From positions 186,001-250,000 of the forward strand of contig JBMNOP010000001.1 in the NCBI GenBank assembly GCA_050943135.1: a stretch of 64,000 bases of DNA. The letters are read 5' to 3'. Below are positions 1-8,104 of this stretch, in pieces. Within the stretch, counting starts at the first letter, position 1. Each line of letters opens with the position of its first letter. Below the pieces are notes generated by a model. That model saw nothing but the letters and a program-made list of their open reading frames with translations. It had not been told where the DNA came from and ran no database searches. The stretch is from RUG695 sp050943135 (GTDB lineage Bacteria; Planctomycetota; Planctomycetia; Pirellulales; Thermoguttaceae). The position numbers were made by a program, and so were the translations under genes.

Positions 1-2
1 GG

Positions 3-1964
3 GACGGCACCGACGAGATCCTCGCGGTCGGTGGGGTCGGGATTTGGGGGATTTCCCTCGACGATATGCAGGCTGCCCCGGTTCGCTACGCGATGTTCGA
101 TACCGCCGCCACGGCAGCGGTGACCGGCGACTTCGACGGAGACGGCATAACGGAAGTCGCGGTGATCGAGTCGACGGGGAACCGAATCGCCATCTACGAT
201 TACGCTGCAGGTGTTTACCAAAAGGTGCGGTTCATCGAAGCGCCGACACAGACGGTCGACGGGGTCACGGTTGTCGCCTCGGCCGTATTCCTTGCCACGG
301 GGAATTTCACCGTCGATTCCTACGACCAGCTTCTGGTTGCCTATGCGTGGAGCACCGACGACGGCGATACCATATTGCTCTACGATGTCAACAATGGGAC
401 GACAGCCGCCCGGTTTAATCTTGAAGACGGGAAAACGATTACGGCTACGACTGCCGGTCGGATTACTTCCGCCGCCTACGATGATGTCGTTGCGGCGGTT
501 TCGGACGGCGCCGACTCTTCGGTCATCCTCTGGGGGAACGACGGCGGGTCGTTATACCGTAAAGCCGAAGTCGCACTCGTCGGAACCGACGAAATTTCGA
601 TCACCGCCGTGGCAATCGGCGATCTCGACGGTAAAGGGAGAGGCGATATTCTCCTTCTTGATGAGGGGAGCGGCAGCGGGGCGCGGCTCGGCTGGCTGAC
701 GAGCACTTCGTCGACTTTCACAGCCTCCGGACTCGGTTGGGGGAACCGTGTGGCGGCTTCCGGCGCCTGTTCGGGCCTTCTGCTTGCCGAAATTACCGGC
801 GACGGTCACCTTGACGCGGTTACCACCCGCACCTACACCGACTCGGAAGGTATCGAGCGCGCGGTCATCTACGTTGCCGAGGGAACGGGTTCCTCCTCCG
901 CGCCGATGGGGGTGCTGACTCCCTGCACCCTGGGGGGTGACGCCTCCACAGGGATTGTCTTCGACGGTGGCACGCTTGTCGGCCCGTCGATCACTTCCTA
1001 CACCGACAACCAGACCGGTTTGGGGAACCTGATTCTTGCCAAAGGGCGCACCGCCGCGCGGCTCCGTTCGATGGAAGCGGGAACCGGCGCCGGAGGGTTC
1101 CTTTACCTCGTACGCGCCTCGTCGTCGAGTACGCCGACCGCCATTCTTTCGGATCTCGGCAGCCTCGGTCCCGACTATTACACATGGGTCGACGAATGGA
1201 GTTCTTTCTACGTTGAAATCTGGGGGAACGCCGACGGTGAAGAGCTTAACCGATTCCAAACGACCCTGTCGTTCGACCCCGATCTTTTTACTGCCGTCTC
1301 GGTCGGGTCGGGAACCGGTTATCGAACGGAATCTTCGGTCGGCGTTTTTTCGTGTACGGTTTCCGGTGTTGCCGACAGTGCGGTAGCGCCTGCCCCCGGT
1401 ACGGGGGAATACGTTTTCCTGGCACGTGTTCTCTTCACGGCGAGCGAAACCGGCGGCGTTGCCATCCCCATCGATGGCGTTTTTGCCGTCAATGATGCCG
1501 ACTTCGGTGTTAACGACGAGTCGATCAACGGCTCGGTCTCTTGTGAAAACAGCAATGCCTCGGCCCTTACCGAGCTCGAGCTTTTCTCGGTTCGTTTCGA
1601 CAGCAACGACGACGGAAAGATCGACGTGGCCGACTTCACCCTCTTTGCAAACAACTACGGGCTGGGAACCGCCGTCAAACCGTTCAAGAGCGCAAAGGCC
1701 GAAACCTTTAACGTGGTCGCGGGCAGCGGTCTTAATGTGCAGGATTTCACCTATTTCGCCAACGCCTACGGAATGACCCGCGCCAAGACAATCTCGGACC
1801 GCTTCTATGATGTGCTCGGTCACGACCCCACGGCTTGGATTCCTGCGGCGGCCGAGCTCCCCGCCGCCCCGGTGCAAACTGTCGTGGCCGACACCTTTGT
1901 TTTCTTTATCGTTGACGAGTCGGACGAATACGAGTGGTTCGACTTCGACGCTTGGAAAGAGTGA
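3..1964 (+). CDS. VCBS/FG-GAP repeat surface protein with C-terminal dockerin (5' end outside window)
   Basis: The frame is open to the left edge (first complete codon at 3), so the start lies outside the window; 653 residues are visible. Short Asp/Gly-rich calcium-type loops recur, for example GDFDGDGITEV, GDLDGKGRGDI and ITGDGHLDAV, as in VCBS/FG-GAP beta-propeller blades. A beta-rich, cohesin-like stretch follows (FYVEIWGN...LSFDPDLF). Near the end comes a dockerin type I pair: one canonical EF-hand loop (DSNDDGKIDVADF) and a degenerate second one (LNVQDFTYFANAYG) lacking the Asp/Asn ligands. Such proteins in Planctomycetota are large, secreted and often linked to polysaccharide use or cell-surface attachment. 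The precise ligand cannot be read. The tail after the dockerin is rich in acidic and aromatic residues. Family call is fairly sure, function is not. Confidence 0.8.
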   Translation, partial: DGTDEILAVGGVGIWGISLDDMQAAPVRYAMFDTAATAAVTGDFDGDGITEVAVIESTGNRIAIYDYAAGVYQKVRFIEAPTQTVDGVTVVASAVFLATGNFTVDSYDQLLVAYAWSTDDGDTILLYDVNNGTTAARFNLEDGKTITATTAGRITSAAYDDVVAAVSDGADSSVILWGNDGGSLYRKAEVALVGTDEISITAVAIGDLDGKGRGDILLLDEGSGSGARLGWLTSTSSTFTASGLGWGNRVAASGACSGLLLAEITGDGHLDAVTTRTYTDSEGIERAVIYVAEGTGSSSAPMGVLTPCTLGGDASTGIVFDGGTLVGPSITSYTDNQTGLGNLILAKGRTAARLRSMEAGTGAGGFLYLVRASSSSTPTAILSDLGSLGPDYYTWVDEWSSFYVEIWGNADGEELNRFQTTLSFDPDLFTAVSVGSGTGYRTESSVGVFSCTVSGVADSAVAPAPGTGEYVFLARVLFTASETGGVAIPIDGVFAVNDADFGVNDESINGSVSCENSNASALTELELFSVRFDSNDDGKIDVADFTLFANNYGLGTAVKPFKSAKAETFNVVAGSGLNVQDFTYFANAYGMTRAKTISDRFYDVLGHDPTAWIPAAAELPAAPVQTVVADTFVFFIVDESDEYEWFDFDAWKE

Positions 1965-1976
1965 TCGGTCGTAAAA

Positions 1977-2039
1977 CGAACAACCACGCCTTATCGACAA
2001 CAGCCGCAGGACGGATGGTCGGTAAGGCGTGGTTGTTCG
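1977..2039 (+). terminator. Long perfect hairpin after the dockerin gene
   Basis: A perfect 17-bp inverted repeat (arms 1977-1993 and 2023-2039) with a 29-nt loop begins 12 bases after the stop codon. There is no U-tract after either arm, so it is not a textbook intrinsic terminator. It may be a transcript-end or mRNA-stabilising hairpin. Confidence 0.45.
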
Positions 2040-2217
2040 CGGGGAATCGACCGTTCGGCACACACCCCCGGCTCGGAAATTCTCCGGAAAGATTTCGCGG
2101 GACTCCTCTGCCGAAAAGCTTCCCGGAGACTACTCAACCTTAAGAGCGTGCGATTTAACCTGCATTTGGCTGAATACCCGTTCGGAAAGAGCGGAGAACG
2201 GGTCTGGCGTATTCGCC

Positions 2218-2841
2218 TTATTTTTTTTCTTCTTTGAGGGCTTCCGAAGTGACGAGTTCTTTGATTTCGTCGGGGATAATCCAGGAAGGTCCGCAGAGGG
2301 CATCGAAAATGACCAGCAGGTTGAGAAGCCCGGCGGAGGCCAGGAAGATCGTTCCCATCTCGAACCAGGAATGGAGACGGAGCAAAAGAGCATTAAGCGT
2401 GGGACGACTGCTTGATATGCGGTCGACGGAGGAATACGACATAACGGCCGGGGGGGCGAACGCGCCGTGAAAGAGGGGGGGAGCTCCGTTCTGAACGATC
2501 TTCGCCTGAATGACCGCCGGTACCGCAACCGCGGCATTTAATGCCTGTGGGAAGAAGTAGAGGCGTTTATTTCCCGGCTGCCATTGAAAATAGGCGTTTT
2601 TCGCAAAACAGAGACGGCCGGCACCGGCCCCGTCGGGAGCCGACCCGACACTTTCCCGGTAAGAACCCATCCATAGTCCGGCGACGAGCAAGGGGACGAT
2701 CGTGCAAAAGAAGAGGCCCCCCTTTGCCGTGCGTCCCTGATAGAAATGCCCCAAACCGGGGCAAAGCCATGCCAAAAAGGCGGCCAGCCACCGGTTTTTG
2801 AGCGGGACCGATCGTATCTCGTCGAGGGAATACGGTTTCAT
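2218..2841 (-). CDS. Small multi-pass membrane protein (DUF6677-like)
   Basis: 207 residues. The N-terminus KNRWLAAFLAWLCPGLGHFY resembles TM2-type membrane proteins, in which a Pro-Gly-x-Gly-His-x-Tyr turn joins hydrophobic helices. A second hydrophobic segment lies at about 43-60, and two more near 90-110 and 165-185. The tail is charged (EALKEEKK). I think this matches the planctomycete family DUF6677, whose function is unknown, but I recall that from memory and have not tested it. The start lies 5 bases after the stop of the aldolase gene, so the two are probably co-transcribed. No clear Shine-Dalgarno sequence precedes the ATG, which suggests translational coupling. Confidence 0.7.
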   Translation of the reverse strand: MKPYSLDEIRSVPLKNRWLAAFLAWLCPGLGHFYQGRTAKGGLFFCTIVPLLVAGLWMGSYRESVGSAPDGAGAGRLCFAKNAYFQWQPGNKRLYFFPQALNAAVAVPAVIQAKIVQNGAPPLFHGAFAPPAVMSYSSVDRISSSRPTLNALLLRLHSWFEMGTIFLASAGLLNLLVIFDALCGPSWIIPDEIKELVTSEALKEEKK

Positions 2842-2846
2842 AAGAA

Positions 2847-3836
2847 TTATTTCGCGAGGATCTTACGGATTTCCTCGAGCTGACCGGCGCTGCCGAGCAT
2901 CTGATTCTTGTGAATGATGTATTCGGCGTAAGCGGGCATGAAAACTTTGCCCGGGTCACGGAGGTCGAATTTTTCCGGATGGTCACGGAAGAATTCACGG
3001 TGGATCGCGCACCAGACCAGGCGGCCGTCGGTGTCGATATTGATCTTCGTCACGCCGAGTTTCGCCGCAGGAAGATATTGTTTTTCATCGACACCGCTGG
3101 CGTTTTTCAAAGCACCGCCGGCATTGTTGATGCGGGCGACCCATTCGGCCGGAACCGAAGAGGAACCGTGCATCACGAGCGGGAAGTTCGGCTTCACGGC
3201 GTTGACGGACTTCTGGATTTCTTCGAGGACATTGAAGTGCAGACCCTGAGTACCGGTGAATTTGAACGCACCGTGCGAGGTGCCGATCGCGACCGCCAGG
3301 GAGTCAACGTTCGTTCTGTCGATGAATTCGGCTGCCTGGGCCGGATCGGTCAGCTTCACGCTTCCGACAACGTCTTCTTCGACACCGCCGAGCTGGCCGA
3401 GTTCGGCTTCGACGACGACGTTCTTGGCATGGGCGCGGTCAACGACGCGCTTGACGATTTCGACGTTCTTTTCGAACGGTTCGTGCGAAGCGTCGATCAT
3501 CACCGAACTGTAGAACCCACTGTCGATGCAGTCGTAACAGACATCTTCGGTACCGTGGTCAAGGTGAACGGCGAAGATCGCCTCCGGGAAAACTTCATCG
3601 GCATTACGGATCATCCCCTCGAGGAAACGCTTGTCGGTATAGCCGCGGGCACCTCGGGAAATCTGGATAATGAACGGGGCGCTGGTGGCGTCGTTACAGG
3701 GATCTTCGTTCTTGGCGGATTTCCCCAGATTGCCACGGAAAAGCCCGACAACCTGTTCCAGGTTATTGATGTTGTAGGCGCCGATGGCGTATTTGCCGTA
3801 AGCCTCTTTGAAGAGTTCTTTGGTGGTGACAATCAT
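2847..3836 (-). CDS. fba: Class II fructose-bisphosphate aldolase
   Basis: 329 residues. Zinc-dependent aldolase that interconverts fructose 1,6-bisphosphate with dihydroxyacetone phosphate and glyceraldehyde 3-phosphate in cytoplasmic glycolysis and gluconeogenesis. The class II motif HLDHG is at residues 91-95 (His94 a likely zinc ligand), with VEAELGQLGG at 142-151, GTSHGAF at 185-191 and LVMHGSSSVP further on. An in-frame upstream extension exists to 3962, but the ATG at 3836 is chosen because it has a GGAGAG ribosome-binding site and matches the family N-terminus (IVTTKELFKEAYGKYAIGAYN). The small membrane protein gene follows immediately. Substrate could also be tagatose bisphosphate, but the close resemblance to fructose-type enzymes makes that less likely. 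Confidence 0.93.
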   Translation of the reverse strand: MIVTTKELFKEAYGKYAIGAYNINNLEQVVGLFRGNLGKSAKNEDPCNDATSAPFIIQISRGARGYTDKRFLEGMIRNADEVFPEAIFAVHLDHGTEDVCYDCIDSGFYSSVMIDASHEPFEKNVEIVKRVVDRAHAKNVVVEAELGQLGGVEEDVVGSVKLTDPAQAAEFIDRTNVDSLAVAIGTSHGAFKFTGTQGLHFNVLEEIQKSVNAVKPNFPLVMHGSSSVPAEWVARINNAGGALKNASGVDEKQYLPAAKLGVTKINIDTDGRLVWCAIHREFFRDHPEKFDLRDPGKVFMPAYAEYIIHKNQMLGSAGQLEEIRKILAK

Positions 3837-4490
3837 AAAATTCTCTCCATGGTTGCGAAGGTTACACTTTTCCGCGCTTCCGGCTTCATTCGGCGCGGAG
3901 AGCACTTCCTGCCGAGTCGTTACGGTCCGCTTCGGCCGAAAGGGAGTGCACACTCCCCACATTATATATCACCGGCGATTTCATGCAAGCGGAATTCTGT
4001 CTTTGGCCCGTGGTGATTCTTCCTTCTCTTTTTTCGGAAATCGTGGGGGTAGGGGGTTTGGCGGCATTGTCGGAGATTGGGAGAAAACGGGATCGGCGAG
4101 GGTCCGGGAAGGTTGGGAGATTACAGGGGGGTTCGGCAGACAGTCGCTTTTTCTTATGTCAAACCGGCGGACTTTTTCCTACGAAAGACGACGATCCGAA
4201 GATCGGATGCCGTATCGTGATCGGGGTGGCCTCTTCTCCTTGCTTGATCGTTAAGACGTACTCTCCGGTGAGTTCCCAAAATGGGGGTCAGAGGCACTCG
4301 CAAAAATTAGGCGTACGGCCCCCGTTGAGTCTCAGGGGGGAAACGGAGATTGCGGGTGAAAAACGGTTGAATACGGGAAGATCCGCATCCAAATCGTACC
4401 GACAGAAGAGGCGAAAAACGATGTCGGGTGGATGACGATGGCGTAGTCGTTAAGGTCTTTGGTTTCGATCGATTTCTCTCGGTCGATCTT
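3837..4490. other. Intergenic region, nothing recognised
   Basis: About 650 bases between the aldolase start and the end of the Sel1-repeat gene. Frames here give low-complexity, Arg-rich products without family resemblance. I found no tRNA-like cloverleaf. A short GATCGA...TCGATC hairpin (4467-4488) abuts the stop codon of the Sel1 gene and is followed by TTTT on the plus strand only, so it is a weak terminator candidate at best. The aldolase promoter should lie near 3850-3960, but no convincing -35/-10 pair was found. Confidence 0.5.
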
Positions 4491-5354
4491 TTAACTCTTC
4501 GAGGAATTCTCTTTTCCGTCGGAATCGGTCTTCTTCTCTCCTTCCGACGTTTGGGGACGGGCGGGTCGGTTTTCGGTCTTTTGGCGATCCGATCCGATTC
4601 CGGTGTCGAGTGTGTGGTATTCGGCCAGTCGCTCCGCCGCCCGGCGGTTCCCCCGTTCGGCGGCTTGCGTGAGCCAATAGATAGCCTGCTGGCGATTTTC
4701 CGGTGTCTCCCGGCACTCGTCGGCGTAATAAAGTCCGAGCCGATATTGCGATTCGACCACCCCTTCCTGCGCCGCGCGGGTAAACCGAAAGAGTGCCTGA
4801 ACCCTATCGGGTGTGGTCCCCTTTCCGGTAGCGTAACAGACCCCAAGTCGATATTGCGCCTCCGGGTCCCCCAGTCGTGCGGCACGATCGAACCATTCGA
4901 ACGCGCATTGCTCGTCTTTCGGGACACCGATCCCTTCGGTATAACAGAGTCCGAGAATCCGTTGGGCTGCGGGATCGTCCTGTTCGGCAGCTTTCGTGAA
5001 CCAGTAGACGGCGCGCTCGTCGTCTTGGGGTACACCACGGCCGTGGGTGTAGTAGATGCCGATGTTGTACTGCGCGTCGCGGTCCCCTTGTTCGGCCGCC
5101 TCGCGAAACCAGTGTGCGGCTTTGATGTCGTCGTGTTTCGATTCCGGACCGTTCCCGTAATAGAGCCCGAGATGAAACTGGGCTTCAACGTGCCCGTTCT
5201 CGGCGGCTTCGGTCAGCCAATAGAGTGCCTGTTCACGGTTCGTTTCGCACCCTTTCCCCTCGGCATAACGGAGCGCGATGCTGTATTGAGCGTCAGGGTT
5301 GCCCGATTCGGCGCGGAACAGTTCTTCGGTAAAGGCGATTTCTTCGTCCATCAT
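4491..5354 (-). CDS. Sel1-like repeat protein
   Basis: Six to seven consecutive Sel1-like repeats of about 36 residues follow the pattern A..YWF/L..AAE.G...AQ..LG..Y..G.G. Examples are AQYSIALRYAEGKG, AQFHLGLYYGNG, AQYNIGIYYTHGRG and AQYRLGVCYATGKG. These alpha-helical solenoids normally scaffold protein-protein contacts. No signal peptide is visible, so it is probably cytoplasmic. The C-terminal 40 residues are hydrophilic and low in complexity. The ATG at 5354 (ATG-ATG) is chosen; a TTG at 5378 would overlap the upstream radical SAM gene by 11 bases. Either start implies tight coupling with that gene. Partner proteins cannot be inferred. Confidence 0.85.
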   Translation of the reverse strand: MMDEEIAFTEELFRAESGNPDAQYSIALRYAEGKGCETNREQALYWLTEAAENGHVEAQFHLGLYYGNGPESKHDDIKAAHWFREAAEQGDRDAQYNIGIYYTHGRGVPQDDERAVYWFTKAAEQDDPAAQRILGLCYTEGIGVPKDEQCAFEWFDRAARLGDPEAQYRLGVCYATGKGTTPDRVQALFRFTRAAQEGVVESQYRLGLYYADECRETPENRQQAIYWLTQAAERGNRRAAERLAEYHTLDTGIGSDRQKTENRPARPQTSEGEKKTDSDGKENSSKS

Positions 5355-5367
5355 GTTTTCGATTCGG

Positions 5368-6456
5368 TTATTCCTCAAAGATGCAATCGGGTTCGGCGGC
5401 GAGCGGGTCGCCCGTCAGCGCATAGGCGCGTGAACGGCTTCCGCCGCAGACATGCCGATATTCGCAGCGACCGCAGATTCCCTTGTAGTTGTCGGGGTTA
5501 TGCAATGCCTTGAAGAGAGGGTGGTTCCGATAGATGTCGACCACCGAGTCTTGGGGAAACCTGCCGCAGACGATCGGGAGAAACCCGGCCGGAAAAATTT
5601 CACCGTTATGACCGCAGAACATGATCCCCCGCCCGTCGGTAACGCCGAGCGGTGCGCGGGTGCGGTTGCCGTGACCGATCTCTTCCCCCCGCGAAGACCG
5701 TCGGGGCGGGGCGAGGGGATCCCCTCCCCGTTCGAGAACGTAGCGGCGGTAATGGGGCGCTTCGGTTGTTTTGACCGCGTACGATTTGGTCTGTGCGTGA
5801 TGCAGGAGCTTCTCGAAAACGGTTACGTATTCCTGCGGCGTGATGCGGACCTCTTCCACGCCGCGCCCGACCGGTACCAGAAAGAAAACCGACCACATCA
5901 GAACCCCTTTCCCCTCGAGCATTTCGGCGATTTGGTCGACCAACTCGACGTTGCGGCGTGTGACCGACGTGTTGATCTGCACCGGCAGATTGAGGTCGTG
6001 GGCGTAGTCGAGCATTTCCATTGCTTTGGCAAAACTTCCGGTAAACCCGCGAAATGCGTCGTGGACTTCCGGGTTCGGCCCGTCGATACTCAGCCCGATC
6101 GCCGAAATGCCCGCCTCTTTGGCGCGACGAAACGCGTCGTAGGTTGCCAGCGGGGTCGCGCTTGGGGTCAGGGCCGAAGTGATTCCGTGACTTGTGGCGT
6201 GGGCGATCAGGTCGAAAAGGTCTGCTCGTTTGAGCGGGTCGCCGCCGGTAAAGCAGATCGTCGGTTTTCGTGCGAATTCGGCAACCTGCCTGATCAGTTT
6301 GAGGGCGTTCCCGGTCGAAAGTTCGTCAGGTGCCGCCTCTTCCTGTGCCGAGGCACGGCAATGTTTGCACACCAGATCACAGGCCCGCGTGACCTCGTAA
6401 TAGAACATCAGCGGGTGAAGACTGAAGTCGGATTCGGTGTAAGGCAGATGATGCAT
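5368..6456 (-). CDS. Radical SAM/SPASM domain protein (TIGR04053-like)
   Basis: About 362 residues. The radical SAM cluster motif C-x3-C-x2-C is at Cys26, Cys30 and Cys33 (ACDLVCKHC), followed by the GGDPL motif near 72. The C-terminal third has a SPASM-type cysteine set (FCGHNG, IVCGRF, ICGRCEYRHVCGGSR and a final Cys near the end), able to bind auxiliary Fe-S clusters. The layout matches the TIGR04053 subfamily, which is related to haem-biosynthesis and peptide-modifying radical SAM enzymes; the substrate of this group is not settled. The ATG at 6456 overlaps the stop of rarA by one base (TGATG), with an alternative GTG one codon earlier. No peptide precursor gene is recognisable nearby. 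Confidence 0.85.
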   Translation of the reverse strand: MHHLPYTESDFSLHPLMFYYEVTRACDLVCKHCRASAQEEAAPDELSTGNALKLIRQVAEFARKPTICFTGGDPLKRADLFDLIAHATSHGITSALTPSATPLATYDAFRRAKEAGISAIGLSIDGPNPEVHDAFRGFTGSFAKAMEMLDYAHDLNLPVQINTSVTRRNVELVDQIAEMLEGKGVLMWSVFFLVPVGRGVEEVRITPQEYVTVFEKLLHHAQTKSYAVKTTEAPHYRRYVLERGGDPLAPPRRSSRGEEIGHGNRTRAPLGVTDGRGIMFCGHNGEIFPAGFLPIVCGRFPQDSVVDIYRNHPLFKALHNPDNYKGICGRCEYRHVCGGSRSRAYALTGDPLAAEPDCIFEE

Positions 6457-8084
6457 CACGGTTTGGTTTCTTGTTTTTCTTCTTCGGCGGTTACCTTTGG
6501 TTTGCCGGTCCGCTTCGGCTTTTTCGTTTCTTTCTTACAGCTTTCCCCGGCAGTCTTCGGTTCGGCTTCTTCCGGCACTCGCCGCGGCGCAGATCCCCCA
6601 CCCGCTTTTGCGTTTGCCGCGACCCGCGTTTCCGCCGGCACGCCTTCCGGCACCTTTTCCGGTTCCTCCGTCGTGATTTCCCGCTCTCTGATCGGCCTGC
6701 TTTCCGGCACGTATTCCCGAGGCACGTTGTTGTTCGGGGGGGCCTGTTTGAGGATCGCCTTGATCTTGACGAGCCGCTTACCCATTTCCTGCTCGTAGCC
6801 GCGATCGGTCGGCACGTAGTACTCGCGGTCAACCCCCAAATAATCGGCGGCGGCGATAGCCCCTTCAGAGTCGTGTGCGTATTGGTATCCTGTATGACCG
6901 AACTGCTGAGAACCGCGGTAATTCGCATCGCGCAGAAAACGGGGAACCGGCAGGATCCGTCCTTCTTTGATATCGCCACGTGCGCCGAAAATGGCGTTGG
7001 TCGCGGAATTCGACTTCGGCGCGACGGCCAGGTAAATCACCGTTTGCGCCAGGTTGAACTGGCATTCGGGCAGACCGACCAACTCGCACGCCTGTGCCGC
7101 GGCAACGGCCATGGGTAGCGCGTGCGGGTCGGCGTTCCCGACATCTTCGCTTGCCAAGATGACAAGACGACGCGCCAGGAACCTGACATCTTCTCCCCCT
7201 TCGAGCATACGCGCGAGCCAGTAGATCGCGGCGTCGGGGTCACTGCCGCGTATCGACTTGATCAGCGCGCTGATTGTGTCGTAATGGTTGTCGCCATCGC
7301 GGTCGTAATTGATCAGGCGCCGCTGGAGCGATTCGGCGGCAAGTTCTTTCGTAAATTCGACACTCCCGATTCGGTTTCCGTTTTCGTCGTGTGGGATCTC
7401 GTCGAGACTCGAGAGAACTCCGATCTCAAGGGTTGAAAGGGCCCGGCGTGCGTCACCATCGCAAACCGCACCCAAGTATTCCGCGGCGTCCGGGTGCAGA
7501 TTGACCGGGTAACTTCCCAATCCCCGCTCTTTGTCGCGTATGGCACGGTTTAAGATCTCGACGATATGACGTACTTCGAGCGGCTCGAATTGAAAGATTC
7601 GGCTTCGACTCAGGAGTGCGTTGTTAATCGTAAAGAACGGGTTTTCGGTGGTCGCGCCGATCAGGGTCACGATCCCCTGTTCGACTTCCGGCAGCAGCAC
7701 GTCTTGCTGGGCCTTATTGAACCGGTGAATTTCGTCGACGAACAGGAGCGTTCTGCGCCCTTCGGCGGAAAGACGGTCTTTTGCCTGGCCGAGAATGTCG
7801 CGCAACTGTTTGACCCCGTCGGAGACAGCGCTCATTTGCCGAAAATAACTTCGGGTTTCCCGTGCCAAGATATACGCAAGGGTCGTTTTCCCCGTTCCGG
7901 GCGGTCCGAAAAAAATGACCGAACCGAGCCGGTCCGATTTGAGCAAGCGGCGGAGAAGTTTTCCTTCTCCGAGAAAATGTTCCTGGCCGACAAACTCGTT
8001 CAGAGAAGTCGGACGCATCCGGGCCGCCAGGGGGAGTGCCCGCATTCGGTTTTCCCGTTCCGAGGCATCGAAGAGCGACGACAT
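6456..8084 (-). CDS. rarA: Replication-associated recombination protein A (MgsA/RarA AAA+ ATPase)
   Basis: 542 residues. AAA+ ATPase of the RarA/MgsA/WRNIP1 family, which acts at stalled replication forks. Walker A GPPGTGKT is at residues 60-67, Walker B LLFVDEIHRFN at about 113-123, and the sensor GATTENP lies after it. The C-terminal tetramerisation region (PEAQ-like domain with YAHDSEGA) is present. The ATG at 8084 has an AGGAGAA ribosome-binding site 10 bases upstream; the longer in-frame extension to 8405 overlaps the next gene and is rejected. The last 90 or so residues form a Lys/Glu/Pro-rich, presumably disordered tail beyond the usual family end. The gene heads a likely operon with the radical SAM and Sel1 genes. 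Confidence 0.93.
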   Translation of the reverse strand: MSSLFDASERENRMRALPLAARMRPTSLNEFVGQEHFLGEGKLLRRLLKSDRLGSVIFFGPPGTGKTTLAYILARETRSYFRQMSAVSDGVKQLRDILGQAKDRLSAEGRRTLLFVDEIHRFNKAQQDVLLPEVEQGIVTLIGATTENPFFTINNALLSRSRIFQFEPLEVRHIVEILNRAIRDKERGLGSYPVNLHPDAAEYLGAVCDGDARRALSTLEIGVLSSLDEIPHDENGNRIGSVEFTKELAAESLQRRLINYDRDGDNHYDTISALIKSIRGSDPDAAIYWLARMLEGGEDVRFLARRLVILASEDVGNADPHALPMAVAAAQACELVGLPECQFNLAQTVIYLAVAPKSNSATNAIFGARGDIKEGRILPVPRFLRDANYRGSQQFGHTGYQYAHDSEGAIAAADYLGVDREYYVPTDRGYEQEMGKRLVKIKAILKQAPPNNNVPREYVPESRPIREREITTEEPEKVPEGVPAETRVAANAKAGGGSAPRRVPEEAEPKTAGESCKKETKKPKRTGKPKVTAEEEKQETKP

Positions 8085-8104
8085 CTTCCGCTTTCTCCTG
8101 ACTG

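Noticed and set aside
552..2063. Open 503-codon frame on the minus strand opposite the dockerin gene
   Set aside because: Arg-rich, no family resemblance; explained by the codon bias of the real plus-strand gene.
4428..5513. 361-codon plus-strand frame opposite the Sel1 gene
   Set aside because: It is the complement of Sel1 repeats, and its periodicity comes from them.
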